The position numbers were made by a program, and so were the translations under genes. Positions 33,892 through 40,957 of a DNA stretch of 64,000 bases are shown here, one piece after another. Position 1 is the first letter of the stretch. Every line of letters begins with the position of its first letter. The notes under the pieces were generated by a model. That model was not told the DNA's origin. It did no database searches and worked only from the letters and a program-made list of their open reading frames with translations. The DNA lies in the NCBI RefSeq assembly GCF_003586445.1, contig NZ_CP030028.1:1378501-1442500 (forward strand), written 5' to 3'. The stretch is from Bacillus sp. Y1. Its GTDB lineage: Bacteria > Bacillota > Bacilli > Bacillales > Cytobacillaceae.

Positions 33892-34865
33892 AACAAGGAA
33901 TCATAATGGAAGTTAATGATCGTTTTTTAACATTATTAACCCCCGAAGGTGAGTTTTTAAAGGCACCTAAACGAAATAGGAATTATCAAATAGGACAAGA
34001 AATCTCCTTTGTTCCGGTTGAGAAAGAAAGATTCTTTAATGGATGGAGCAAGGTTTTTCATAAAAAAACAGCAGGAATACTTGTCGCAGCTTCTCTTCTT
34101 CTTATATTTACTTTCATTCCATCTAGAGGGGATAACGAAGTTTATGCTTATATGTCGATAGATGGAGAATCAAGCATTGAACTTGCTGTAAATAAAGATC
34201 TCGAAGTGATAGACGTGATTGCTTATAACGAGAGCGGTAAAGAAGTTATTGCTGACATTGTTTGGAAAAATGAGCAAGTTGATAAAGTATCATCTGAAAT
34301 CTTATCTAGTATTGAAAACCAGGAAGTAAATTCTGAAACGCAGGAAATTGTCGTTGGGACGGTCTTGGCTGGTACTCAAATAAACAAAACAGATCAAAAA
34401 CTACATCAAGTGATTGATTCATTAAAGAAAGAAACTGAAGTGGAAATTGCCGATGTTCAAGCGACTGCTGAAGAAAGAAAAGAGGCAAAAGAACAAGGCG
34501 TTTCTGTCGGCAAATACAAATCTCAGCAAGCAAAAGAGAAAGTAAAGGAAAAGAAAGAAGATAACATGAAGCAAGAGGAAACATCCGTAGAAACACCCGT
34601 AGAAACACCTGCTCCAAGCGTGACTGAACCAAATAACAATACAACAAATATACCTGCAGCTAATAATAATGGGAATGGAAACGCCAATCCAAATGCTCAA
34701 AAAGATGAGCTGAATCAACAACAAAACTCTGGAAATGGTAATTCTAATCAAAACAATCCCGGACAACAAAAAAATGAAATAAAAAAAAATGAAAAAAATA
34801 TGAATTCAGTAAAGAAACAAGAAAAAACAAATAATGGTAATAAAGAAGAAAAGCCCCGCAAATAA
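33888..34865 (+). CDS. rsgI: Anti-sigma-I factor RsgI
   Basis: The 325-residue protein has an N-terminal RsgI domain (KQGIIMEVNDRFLTLLTPEGEFLKA, residues 2-26), one transmembrane helix (about 62-78) and an outer part that starts YAYMSIDGESSIELAVNKD. It then becomes low complexity with Asn/Gly/Gln/Lys. It should bind SigI at the membrane and release it after regulated proteolysis. In RsgI proteins I know, the outer motif reads S/T-I-D-I-N-P-S, with self-cleavage between Asn and Pro; here residues 94-95 are Glu-Ser, so that site appears lost. The start is GTG 33888, overlapping the sigI stop. Confidence 0.92.
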   Translation: MKQGIIMEVNDRFLTLLTPEGEFLKAPKRNRNYQIGQEISFVPVEKERFFNGWSKVFHKKTAGILVAASLLLIFTFIPSRGDNEVYAYMSIDGESSIELAVNKDLEVIDVIAYNESGKEVIADIVWKNEQVDKVSSEILSSIENQEVNSETQEIVVGTVLAGTQINKTDQKLHQVIDSLKKETEVEIADVQATAEERKEAKEQGVSVGKYKSQQAKEKVKEKKEDNMKQEETSVETPVETPAPSVTEPNNNTTNIPAANNNGNGNANPNAQKDELNQQQNSGNGNSNQNNPGQQKNEIKKNEKNMNSVKKQEKTNNGNKEEKPRK

Positions 34866-34880
34866 TGCGGAGGCTTTTTG
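34851..34880 (+). terminator. Terminator overlapping the rsgI stop codon
   Basis: AAAGCCCCGCA-AATAA-TGCGGAGGCTTTTT. Confidence 0.88.
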
Positions 34881-34899
34881 CCATTTATATGAAGTTTTT

Positions 34900-35097
34900 T
34901 TAAAAATTACGACCTGACATTTGTGCCTGTGCTTGTTTTACAAGTCGTTTTGTAATTTCTCCACCAACTGACCCGTTACCTCTTGATACTGTATCTCCAC
35001 TTAACGTAACGCCGAATTCTTGAGCGATTTCGTATTTAACTTGATCTAAAAATTGCTCCACGCCTGGAACTAAAAGCTTGTTACTATTTCTTGCCAT
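34900..35097 (-). CDS. Alpha/beta-type small acid-soluble spore protein
   Basis: The 65-residue product has both SASP signatures: [10 protein letters not shown] (containing the GPR-type cleavage region E-I-A) and [14 protein letters not shown]. These proteins coat spore DNA and protect it from UV and heat, and are degraded by GPR at germination. The gene is preceded by an AGGAG-type site and is expected to be SigG-driven in the forespore. Opposite strand to rsgI. Confidence 0.95.
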   Translation of the reverse strand: MARNSNKLLVPGVEQFLDQVKYEIAQEFGVTLSGDTVSRGNGSVGGEITKRLVKQAQAQMSGRNF

Positions 35098-35209
35098 AAT
35101 CTCAGCTCCTTTTTAGTAATTACAGAGAAATCATCTCTGTAAGTGTAGTATGCAAGTAATGCCTTAATTACATAAGTGGTAAGTTTTCGTATTTTAGGGA
35201 GATATGGTA

Positions 35210-35560
35210 TTAATCTTTCCCATGGCTAACATCTTTTGTAGGGTGCATAAAAGGGTATCCCTTCGGTTTTTTCTTACTTTCCACAAGGTCTCTATTTTCA
35301 CTTGTATTCCAACCAATATCGTTTGTTGGATGTACCCATTCGTCTCCGGACATAATGGCAGGATCTGTATCCTCACTCCATTGTTCTAATGGTGAATTAG
35401 GGGAAGCATATTTGCTATCTCCGATAACAACCCCTTGAGAGTTAATAAATGGTGGTTGAATGGTTATGCCTGTTCCCTTGAAGTCAGGAGAGTTTATTTG
35501 ATGTGGTAATGTCCCGTCAATTGAATAATTTTCTTCCATCTTTTTTCTTTTTTTGCTCAT
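35210..35560 (-). CDS. DUF3905 domain protein
   Basis: The 116-residue hydrophilic protein contains the pattern INSQGVVIGDSKY, SPLEQWSEDTDPAIMSGDEWVHPTNDIGW, and a closing GYPFMHPTKDVSHGKD, which I recognise as DUF3905, a spore-former family of unknown function. ATG 35560 is preferred since AAAGGG lies nine bases before it; ATG 35569 abuts that site. It is divergent from the small genes at 35.7 kb. Its neighbours are spore proteins, in line with a sporulation role. Confidence 0.8.
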   Translation of the reverse strand: MSKKRKKMEENYSIDGTLPHQINSPDFKGTGITIQPPFINSQGVVIGDSKYASPNSPLEQWSEDTDPAIMSGDEWVHPTNDIGWNTSENRDLVESKKKPKGYPFMHPTKDVSHGKD

Positions 35561-35695
35561 AGCATTCATCCCTTTTTCTTTTATATTTTGTTTCCAGAGG
35601 TTTTTTATTAGTAGAAAATGAAGACAAAAAAAGGAAGATTGAAATATGAAAGAAGGGTGAAAAATATATGTAATTCCATTAAGGAGGAATGAAAA

Positions 35696-35857
35696 ATGGC
35701 TAAAAGAAAAGCAGAGCGAGATGCAGCTGTAAAATATAGCAAAACACCTAAGAAAAATGTAAATGAATCTGAATTCTCAGCAGAATTCACTTCTGATGAG
35801 AACACGATGAAGGGATTTAATCGAAATTCTAAACAAGGAAGAAAAGGTAGATCCTAA
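35696..35857 (+). CDS. Small hydrophilic SASP-like protein (53 aa)
   Basis: AAGGAGG stands at ideal distance before ATG 35696. The product begins MAKRKAERDAAVKYSKTPKK and contains NESEFSAEFTSDENTMKG, then a basic end. The F-x-x-E-F segment recalls the FGTEF repeats of gamma-type SASP (SspE), but overall similarity is weak. The stop TAA shares one base with the ATG of the next gene, so the two are coupled. Its position next to an SASP and DUF3905 supports a spore role. Confidence 0.65.
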   Translation: MAKRKAERDAAVKYSKTPKKNVNESEFSAEFTSDENTMKGFNRNSKQGRKGRS

Positions 35858-35997
35858 TGAAAAATAAAAAACAAACACCAAATGTTGAATTTGGGAGTGA
35901 GTTTGGTGATATCAATGCAGCAAAACATTATGAAGTCCCACTAATGAATAGTGAAAAAAAGCAAGGCAAAAAGAAAAAGCAAAATAAGAAAAACTAA
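35857..35997 (+). CDS. Small Lys-rich SASP-like protein (46 aa)
   Basis: This gene overlaps the previous one through TAATG and depends on translational coupling. The product starts MKNKKQTPNVEFGSEFGDIN and ends in a lysine-rich tail. The segment VEFGSEFG is close to the FGTEFA repeats of gamma-type small acid-soluble spore proteins. It is too short and basic for a regular SspE, so it is described only as SASP-like. A terminator follows the stop at once. Confidence 0.65.
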   Translation: MKNKKQTPNVEFGSEFGDINAAKHYEVPLMNSEKKQGKKKKQNKKN

Positions 35998-36030
35998 GGA
36001 GGTGCTTAAAAGCCCTCCTTAGTTTTTCTT
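35987..36030. terminator. Bidirectional terminator
   Basis: AAAAACTAAGGAGG and CCTCCTTAGTTTTT flank a loop between the small-protein pair and the convergent radical SAM gene. Confidence 0.9.
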
Positions 36031-36031
36031 A

Positions 36032-37777
36032 TCATTTTTTTGTTCCGAATAATAGTGATTGTTGCTTAGTTGGTTCAAAATATGCTAACAGACTAGTTTT
36101 TCCTCGTAAAAATACTCCTGTTTGCATATATTCTTGATAGTCAAAAGAAAGTTCTTCTACAATGGAATGCTTGTAAAGCTCCTTTTCTTTAATCTCTAAA
36201 GCAGCGAAATCTTCTCCTAATAGGCGAGGCTCCTCAAGAAACAGGTGATATAGTGCCGATCTTTCATCCTTCTCCAGGCGATCTTCCCACCAGGATTTTC
36301 GTGGTTTAAATTTTGCATTCTCCAAATAGTCTATTTTCATTAAGCTTAAGATGATATCTTGGTCAGGAAGATTTATGGATTTGATAAAGTCAAACAAACG
36401 CTTAAATAAATCTTCAAGCTGGTGGCCAATTCTAGACCATCCTCTATCTTCCCAATATGACCCAAATTGTTGGAAAAATTCAAAGGGAGAAGAGAAGGAG
36501 TTCGTAACTAAATATTCGATCGTATGGTCCATACGATGATCATTCCAATACTTCTCAAGCACGTCTTCAACTTGTTTGATTTTAATAATATCATCAAAAG
36601 ATAAAACATTATTACCTAGTATTTCATAAGGTGACTGGTCCATATAAATGTATTGATGGTCTGCGGCTCGTAAACGCAAACCAGTACCTCTTAGCATTTT
36701 TAAGAAACCTAGTTGTAATTCCTCAGGTCTCATCTCAAATACATCATTAAAGGTCTTTTTGAACGTATCATAATCTTCTTCAGGGAGCCCCGCAATTAAG
36801 TCAAGATGCTGATCAATCTTCTTGCCTTCTTTAACCATCGTTACGGTACGAGTAAGCTTCTCAAAGTTTTGTTTTCTCATCACAAGCTCATTTGTATAAT
36901 CATTTGTAGATTGAACACCAATTTCAAAGCGGAATAACCCTGGAGGTGCTTCTTGGTTTAGAAATTCGATAACCTCAGGTCGCATGATATCAGCAGTAAT
37001 TTCGAATTGAAAGACTGTGCCAGGTAAATGTTCGTCTATAAGAAAACGGAACATTTCTAGAGCATAACTACGGCTAATGTTAAAGGTACGGTCAACAAAC
37101 TTAATGGTTTTTGCACCATTTTTCATTAAATAACGGATATCTTCTTTAATTTTTTCCCGATCAAAATATCGTACACCTACTTCAATAGAAGAAAGGCAAA
37201 ATTGACAACTGAAAGGACATCCACGGCTAGTCTCTATATACGACACTCGTTTTCCTAGGTGTTCGATATCCTCTTTAAAACGGTATGGAGAAGGAAGTTC
37301 ACGTAAATCGAGCTTATGACGCTGTGGATTTAGTTTGATTTCTCCTGTTTCGGTACGGTAGGAAATTCCAGCCACTTGATGAAAATCTTTCTCAGAGTCT
37401 AGCTGCTGAAGGAGATTTTTAAATGTTTCCTCACCTTCACCAATGACGATAAAATCAAATTGAGGTACTTTTCCCATCCATTCCATCACATCATAAGTTA
37501 CTTCGGGACCACCTACAACAATTTGAATCGAAGGATTAATTTTTTTAATCATACTAATGACTTTTATTGTTTCTTCAATATTCCATATATAACAGCTAAA
37601 TCCAATTACATCCGGCTTTCTTTGGACAAGGTCTGTCACAATATTCATAGTGGGATCCTTGATCGTATATTCAGAAAGCTCGACTTCAAATTCAGGTTCA
37701 GCATAAGCTTTAAGATAACGAATAGCTATATTTGTATGAATAAATTTTGCGTTAAGTGTTGCTGCAATAACTTTCAT
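36032..37777 (-). CDS. B12-binding-domain radical SAM protein (DUF4080)
   Basis: The 581-residue protein has an N-terminal cobalamin-binding-like domain (residues 1-140, with VIGFSCYIWNIEET), the radical SAM cluster motif CPFSCQFC (near residue 198), strand motifs KFVDRTFN and HLDLIAGLPEE, and a C-terminal DUF4080 region of about 190 residues. Such proteins do methyl or sulfur transfer to unknown substrates, often in tRNA or lipid modification. It is a single gene; the ATG has an AAAGGAGC-type site nearby. The substrate is not predictable from the sequence. Confidence 0.9.
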   Translation of the reverse strand: MKVIAATLNAKFIHTNIAIRYLKAYAEPEFEVELSEYTIKDPTMNIVTDLVQRKPDVIGFSCYIWNIEETIKVISMIKKINPSIQIVVGGPEVTYDVMEWMGKVPQFDFIVIGEGEETFKNLLQQLDSEKDFHQVAGISYRTETGEIKLNPQRHKLDLRELPSPYRFKEDIEHLGKRVSYIETSRGCPFSCQFCLSSIEVGVRYFDREKIKEDIRYLMKNGAKTIKFVDRTFNISRSYALEMFRFLIDEHLPGTVFQFEITADIMRPEVIEFLNQEAPPGLFRFEIGVQSTNDYTNELVMRKQNFEKLTRTVTMVKEGKKIDQHLDLIAGLPEEDYDTFKKTFNDVFEMRPEELQLGFLKMLRGTGLRLRAADHQYIYMDQSPYEILGNNVLSFDDIIKIKQVEDVLEKYWNDHRMDHTIEYLVTNSFSSPFEFFQQFGSYWEDRGWSRIGHQLEDLFKRLFDFIKSINLPDQDIILSLMKIDYLENAKFKPRKSWWEDRLEKDERSALYHLFLEEPRLLGEDFAALEIKEKELYKHSIVEELSFDYQEYMQTGVFLRGKTSLLAYFEPTKQQSLLFGTKK

Positions 37778-37974
37778 CTTTTGCTCCTTTGTGTTTCTTT
37801 ATACAATCAGTATATTTTATCATATTTTCTCCAAATAGAGAGAAGGGAAAACATAACATACATATGCATAGAAAAAAAGGAAGCCCCAGTCTTAAAGACA
37901 AAGCCCCGCCCGTCACTAAAAATCGCTGCTTGTAATGGTTATTTTGACAGGACTTGAGGTTAAGGAACTAGAGA

Positions 37975-38450
37975 GTCCGAATCCAGTGCATATTCGGACA
38001 GAAGTTGAAGGAAATGGACTTGAGGAGTCCGAATCCGGTGCATATTCGGACAGAAGTTGAAGGAAATGGACTTGAGGAGTCCGAATCCAGTGCATATTCG
38101 GACAGAAGTTGAAGGAAATGGACTTGAGGAGTCCGAATCCAGAGGTTATTCGGACAGAAGTTGAAGGAAATGGACTTGAGGAGTCCGAACCCAGAGGTTA
38201 TTCGGACAGAAGTTGAAGGAAATGGACTTGAGGGGTCCGAATCCAGTGCATATTCGGACAGAAGTTGAAGGAAATGGACTTGCGGAGTCCGAATCCGGTG
38301 CATATTCGGACAGAAGTTGAAGGAAATGGACTTGAGGAGTCCGAATCCAGTGCATATTCGGACAGAAGTTGAAGGAAATGGACTTGAGGAGTCCGAATCC
38401 AGTGCATATTCGGACAGAAGTTAATGGAAATTGAACTAGGAAGTCCGAAT
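37975..38450. repeat. 52-bp palindrome-cored tandem array (array 1)
   Basis: Nine consecutive units of exactly 52 bp start at 37975, 38027, 38079 and so on to 38391, with a last arm at 38443. Each has GTCCGAAT, a 9-base loop (CCAGTGCAT, CCGGTGCAT or CCAGAGGTT), ATTCGGAC, then a near-constant 27-base linker (AGAAGTTGAAGG...TTGAGGA). No indels break the period. Frames are open through it only because the period is 52, so they are not genes. The remainder of the 870-base gap (37778-38647) holds no gene that I can support. Confidence 0.95.
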
Positions 38451-38629
38451 CCCAGCTTTAAGCTAAGTGGTTCAAATGCATTTAAGTTGACAGTCCAATT
38501 GAATTAATAATGACAACATTTTTTAACTGTACGACAAGGATTGTCGATTTTGCATAGTAAATTGTTTAAAGAAAAATAACGTAAGTCAATTTCTCACACT
38601 ATTTATGTGTCATTTTATACATATGCATA

Positions 38630-38671
38630 AAAAAGGAAGCCAATGTCTTAATGACTGAGCTTCCTTTTTTC
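38630..38671 (-). terminator. Terminator overlapping the acyltransferase 3' end
   Basis: On the minus strand AAAAAAGGAAGC and GGCTTCCTTTTTT flank a loop. A related but decayed copy lies at 37861-37906 on the other side of array 1. Confidence 0.8.
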
Positions 38672-39682
38672 TATATATTGCTGAAATTTTGTTAAGAATT
38701 GCTTCATGCGTGACATCTTTAGTTCTATTAAAGGCTGTGCAAAGGTCGTAAAAAGCTTACTAGAGAGCAACACCGTAATAACAAATGAAATTAATAGAAG
38801 CAGAAAGAAGGTTTCCATATTATAAAAATAATCTTGTACTTCGCTATGGCGAAATGGCTGAACAATAAATCCGTGAAGCAGATAGACGTAAAGTGTATTT
38901 TTCCCAAAGGGAGTAAAGAATAATTGCCTCTTAGGAATGAGTGAGAAAAAGGCAAGAACCAGCAAAGTACTAAGAAAAAGAAGCCCCAATCTCATCATAG
39001 GTGCAGTATAGATTTCTGCGCCTAATGCTTCATAAGGTTTTGATCCAAATAACCATTGATAGTTCATATCAGGTGCTACATAAAAACCAGTGAAGACGAT
39101 AGCAAATAGAATAAATGATGCTGATCGGAACGGTGCACTTGTAAGAACTTTAAAATGCTCCTTTTTTAAATAAAACCCAAGTAAAAAGAGTGGGAAAAAT
39201 ACAAATGTCCTTGAGAGACTTAAATAATTCGTCATCCAATCTACATACCCCACCAGTAAACTGAGAATAACAGCAAATGTAAGGGCAATTTTCCTATCTA
39301 CTTTCGTAAAAGCAAATAAAAATAGATTCCAAAAGAAAAGACTGATTAAAAACCAAAGTGACCAATGGGGATCAAATGGGTCCACAACAAAAGTCTCTTT
39401 AGAATCTAAAAAGAAATAGAAAATCGAATAGATTAGTTGGAAAATTAGATAAGGAATAATTAGTTTAAAGGAAATTTTCCGTAAATAGCCTTCCTTCTTA
39501 AATCCTTTAGCAAAGTAGCCTGAGATGAGAATGAAAGCTGGCATATGAAAGGTGTATATCGTCTTGTATATAGTATAGACCGTATGGTGGTCTTGAATGA
39601 ACGATTGGATTAAGTGCCCAAACACAACAAAAAAGATTAAAATAAATTTAGCATTATCAAAGTAGTAGTCTCGTTTTTTCAT
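38648..39682 (-). CDS. Membrane acyltransferase 3 family protein
   Basis: The 344-residue protein has about ten hydrophobic segments and the acyltransferase 3 pattern: YYFDNAKFILIFFVVFGHLI at the start (with the conserved His), FHMPAFILISGYFAKG, and DPHWSLWFLISLFFW. This family moves acyl groups onto surface sugars or peptidoglycan, or other exported carbohydrates. It lacks the C-terminal SGNH domain of OatA. The substrate is unknown. The gene is monocistronic, with a GGAGGA-type site before the ATG. Confidence 0.88.
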   Translation of the reverse strand: MKKRDYYFDNAKFILIFFVVFGHLIQSFIQDHHTVYTIYKTIYTFHMPAFILISGYFAKGFKKEGYLRKISFKLIIPYLIFQLIYSIFYFFLDSKETFVVDPFDPHWSLWFLISLFFWNLFLFAFTKVDRKIALTFAVILSLLVGYVDWMTNYLSLSRTFVFFPLFLLGFYLKKEHFKVLTSAPFRSASFILFAIVFTGFYVAPDMNYQWLFGSKPYEALGAEIYTAPMMRLGLLFLSTLLVLAFFSLIPKRQLFFTPFGKNTLYVYLLHGFIVQPFRHSEVQDYFYNMETFFLLLLISFVITVLLSSKLFTTFAQPLIELKMSRMKQFLTKFQQYIEKRKLSH

Positions 39683-39870
39683 CTTATCCTCCTCCCGAAA
39701 GTCTACTATTTCTTACCCTTTTTTTCTAGTCATAAAACCTGACACTTTTTGCCAACCCTCTTCCTTTTCTGTTTTAGTACATAAATCTACCTGTTATATA
39801 ACGGAATTCACTTAGTTTTAGAGGAAAAATCATAAAAAAAGGTAGCTGTTTCATAAAAAAAATGCAATTG

Positions 39871-39913
39871 TTTGATATTTATCACAGCGTAAAATGGCTC
39901 ATTGCCTTAAAAT
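39871..39913 (+). promoter_or_regulatory. Fnr-type box and -10 of the oxidoreductase operon
   Basis: TTTGATATTTATCACA (39871-39886) matches TGTGA-N6-TCACA at nine of ten positions. TAAAAT (39908-39913) begins 29.5 bases after its centre, giving class II geometry (about -41.5). The same distance is seen at fixA and at the hemerythrin gene. Confidence 0.75.
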
Positions 39914-39946
39914 TTAAACAATTACGTATCGTTTTGGGAGGAGCTT

Positions 39947-40957
39947 ATGTCAATTTTACCTGTTAAAAATGAGTTGGGTTTTTTTGAAATACGATTGGAA
40001 TCTATCGGGGGATTAGGTGCGAACTTAGCCGGAAAAATGTTAGCTGAATCTGGTGTACTTGGGCACGGGTTGAATGGTTCAAACTTTTCTTCCTATGGAT
40101 CAGAAAAGAAAGGCTCACCAGTCAAGAGCTTTATCCGCTTTTGCGATGCTGAAGTCGCCATTAGAGACCATAGTCCAATAGAGCAACCTCATGTAATTGG
40201 GGTTTTTCACGAGGCTTTATATAAAACGGTTGATGTCGTAAGCGGTTTAACTGGTGACGGTATTGTATTGGTTAATTCAACTAGAGATTTTGATGACGTG
40301 AAAACAGACTTGAAACTAAACTATGGTACATTGGCCATCGTTGATGCACTTGGCATTGCCGTTGAAGAAAAAACAAAAGTGAATACTGCTATGCTAGGTG
40401 CCTTATTCCGCATATGTCGTTTTTTAAATCCTGAATCCATGAGGAATGTTATTCGAAAAACATTTGAAAAGAAATATCCACACTTAGTTGAACCGAATAT
40501 TCGTACATTTGATCGTGGATATAATGAAGTGCAATTCAAAACTTACGAGGTACCAGAGGATGCCGAAGGACGATCCTTTACAAGACCTGTGCCGCAACTA
40601 GGATATAACACACAGGCTATTGGGGGAGTAATGATTTCTCAAGCGAATAGTATTTTGAAAGATTTAAGTGGCTCTAGACAAGGGTTTGTTCCAGAATTCC
40701 ATCAAGAAAAATGTATCAATTGCGCTGCATGCGATACAGTTTGTCCTGACTACTGCTTCGTATGGGAAGAAGGCGAAGATAAACGAGGCCGAAAGCAGAC
40801 GTTCCTTAAAGGAATTGACTATCAATATTGTAAAGGCTGCTTGAAGTGTGTAGAGGCATGTCCGACAGAAGCTTTAAATGACCTTCGAGAAATGATTGGT
40901 TATGCAAAAGAACATTCAGTAAAACAATACTTTCCATTTGTAGGGGGTGTAAGATAA
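39947..40957 (+). CDS. 2-oxoacid:ferredoxin oxidoreductase, gamma plus ferredoxin subunit
   Basis: The 336-residue protein joins a gamma domain (SIGGLGANLAGKMLAESG near residue 20) to a C-terminal 8Fe ferredoxin-like domain with CINCAACDTVCPDYC and CKGCLKCVEACP. It passes electrons from the alpha/beta TPP core to ferredoxin or flavodoxin. GGGAGGAG precedes the ATG. It overlaps the alpha/beta gene by one base (TAATG), so the subunits are made in step. The upstream Fnr-type box suggests expression under low oxygen. The exact 2-oxoacid is unknown. Confidence 0.92.
   Translation: MSILPVKNELGFFEIRLESIGGLGANLAGKMLAESGVLGHGLNGSNFSSYGSEKKGSPVKSFIRFCDAEVAIRDHSPIEQPHVIGVFHEALYKTVDVVSGLTGDGIVLVNSTRDFDDVKTDLKLNYGTLAIVDALGIAVEEKTKVNTAMLGALFRICRFLNPESMRNVIRKTFEKKYPHLVEPNIRTFDRGYNEVQFKTYEVPEDAEGRSFTRPVPQLGYNTQAIGGVMISQANSILKDLSGSRQGFVPEFHQEKCINCAACDTVCPDYCFVWEEGEDKRGRKQTFLKGIDYQYCKGCLKCVEACPTEALNDLREMIGYAKEHSVKQYFPFVGGVR

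Noticed and set aside
37460..37957. 165-codon plus-strand frame opposite the radical SAM gene start
   Set aside because: It is antisense to a well-supported gene and has Tyr/Asn/Phe-rich composition typical of a shadow frame.
37968..38407. Three overlapping minus-strand open frames with repeats such as HWIRTPQVHFLQLLSE
   Set aside because: They are frames of the 52-bp tandem array. The period is 1 modulo 3, so all three frames are read in turn; they have no ribosome binding sites.
37975..38450. Possible CRISPR array
   Set aside because: The whole 52-bp unit is repeated, including the parts that would be spacers, and no cas genes are seen.
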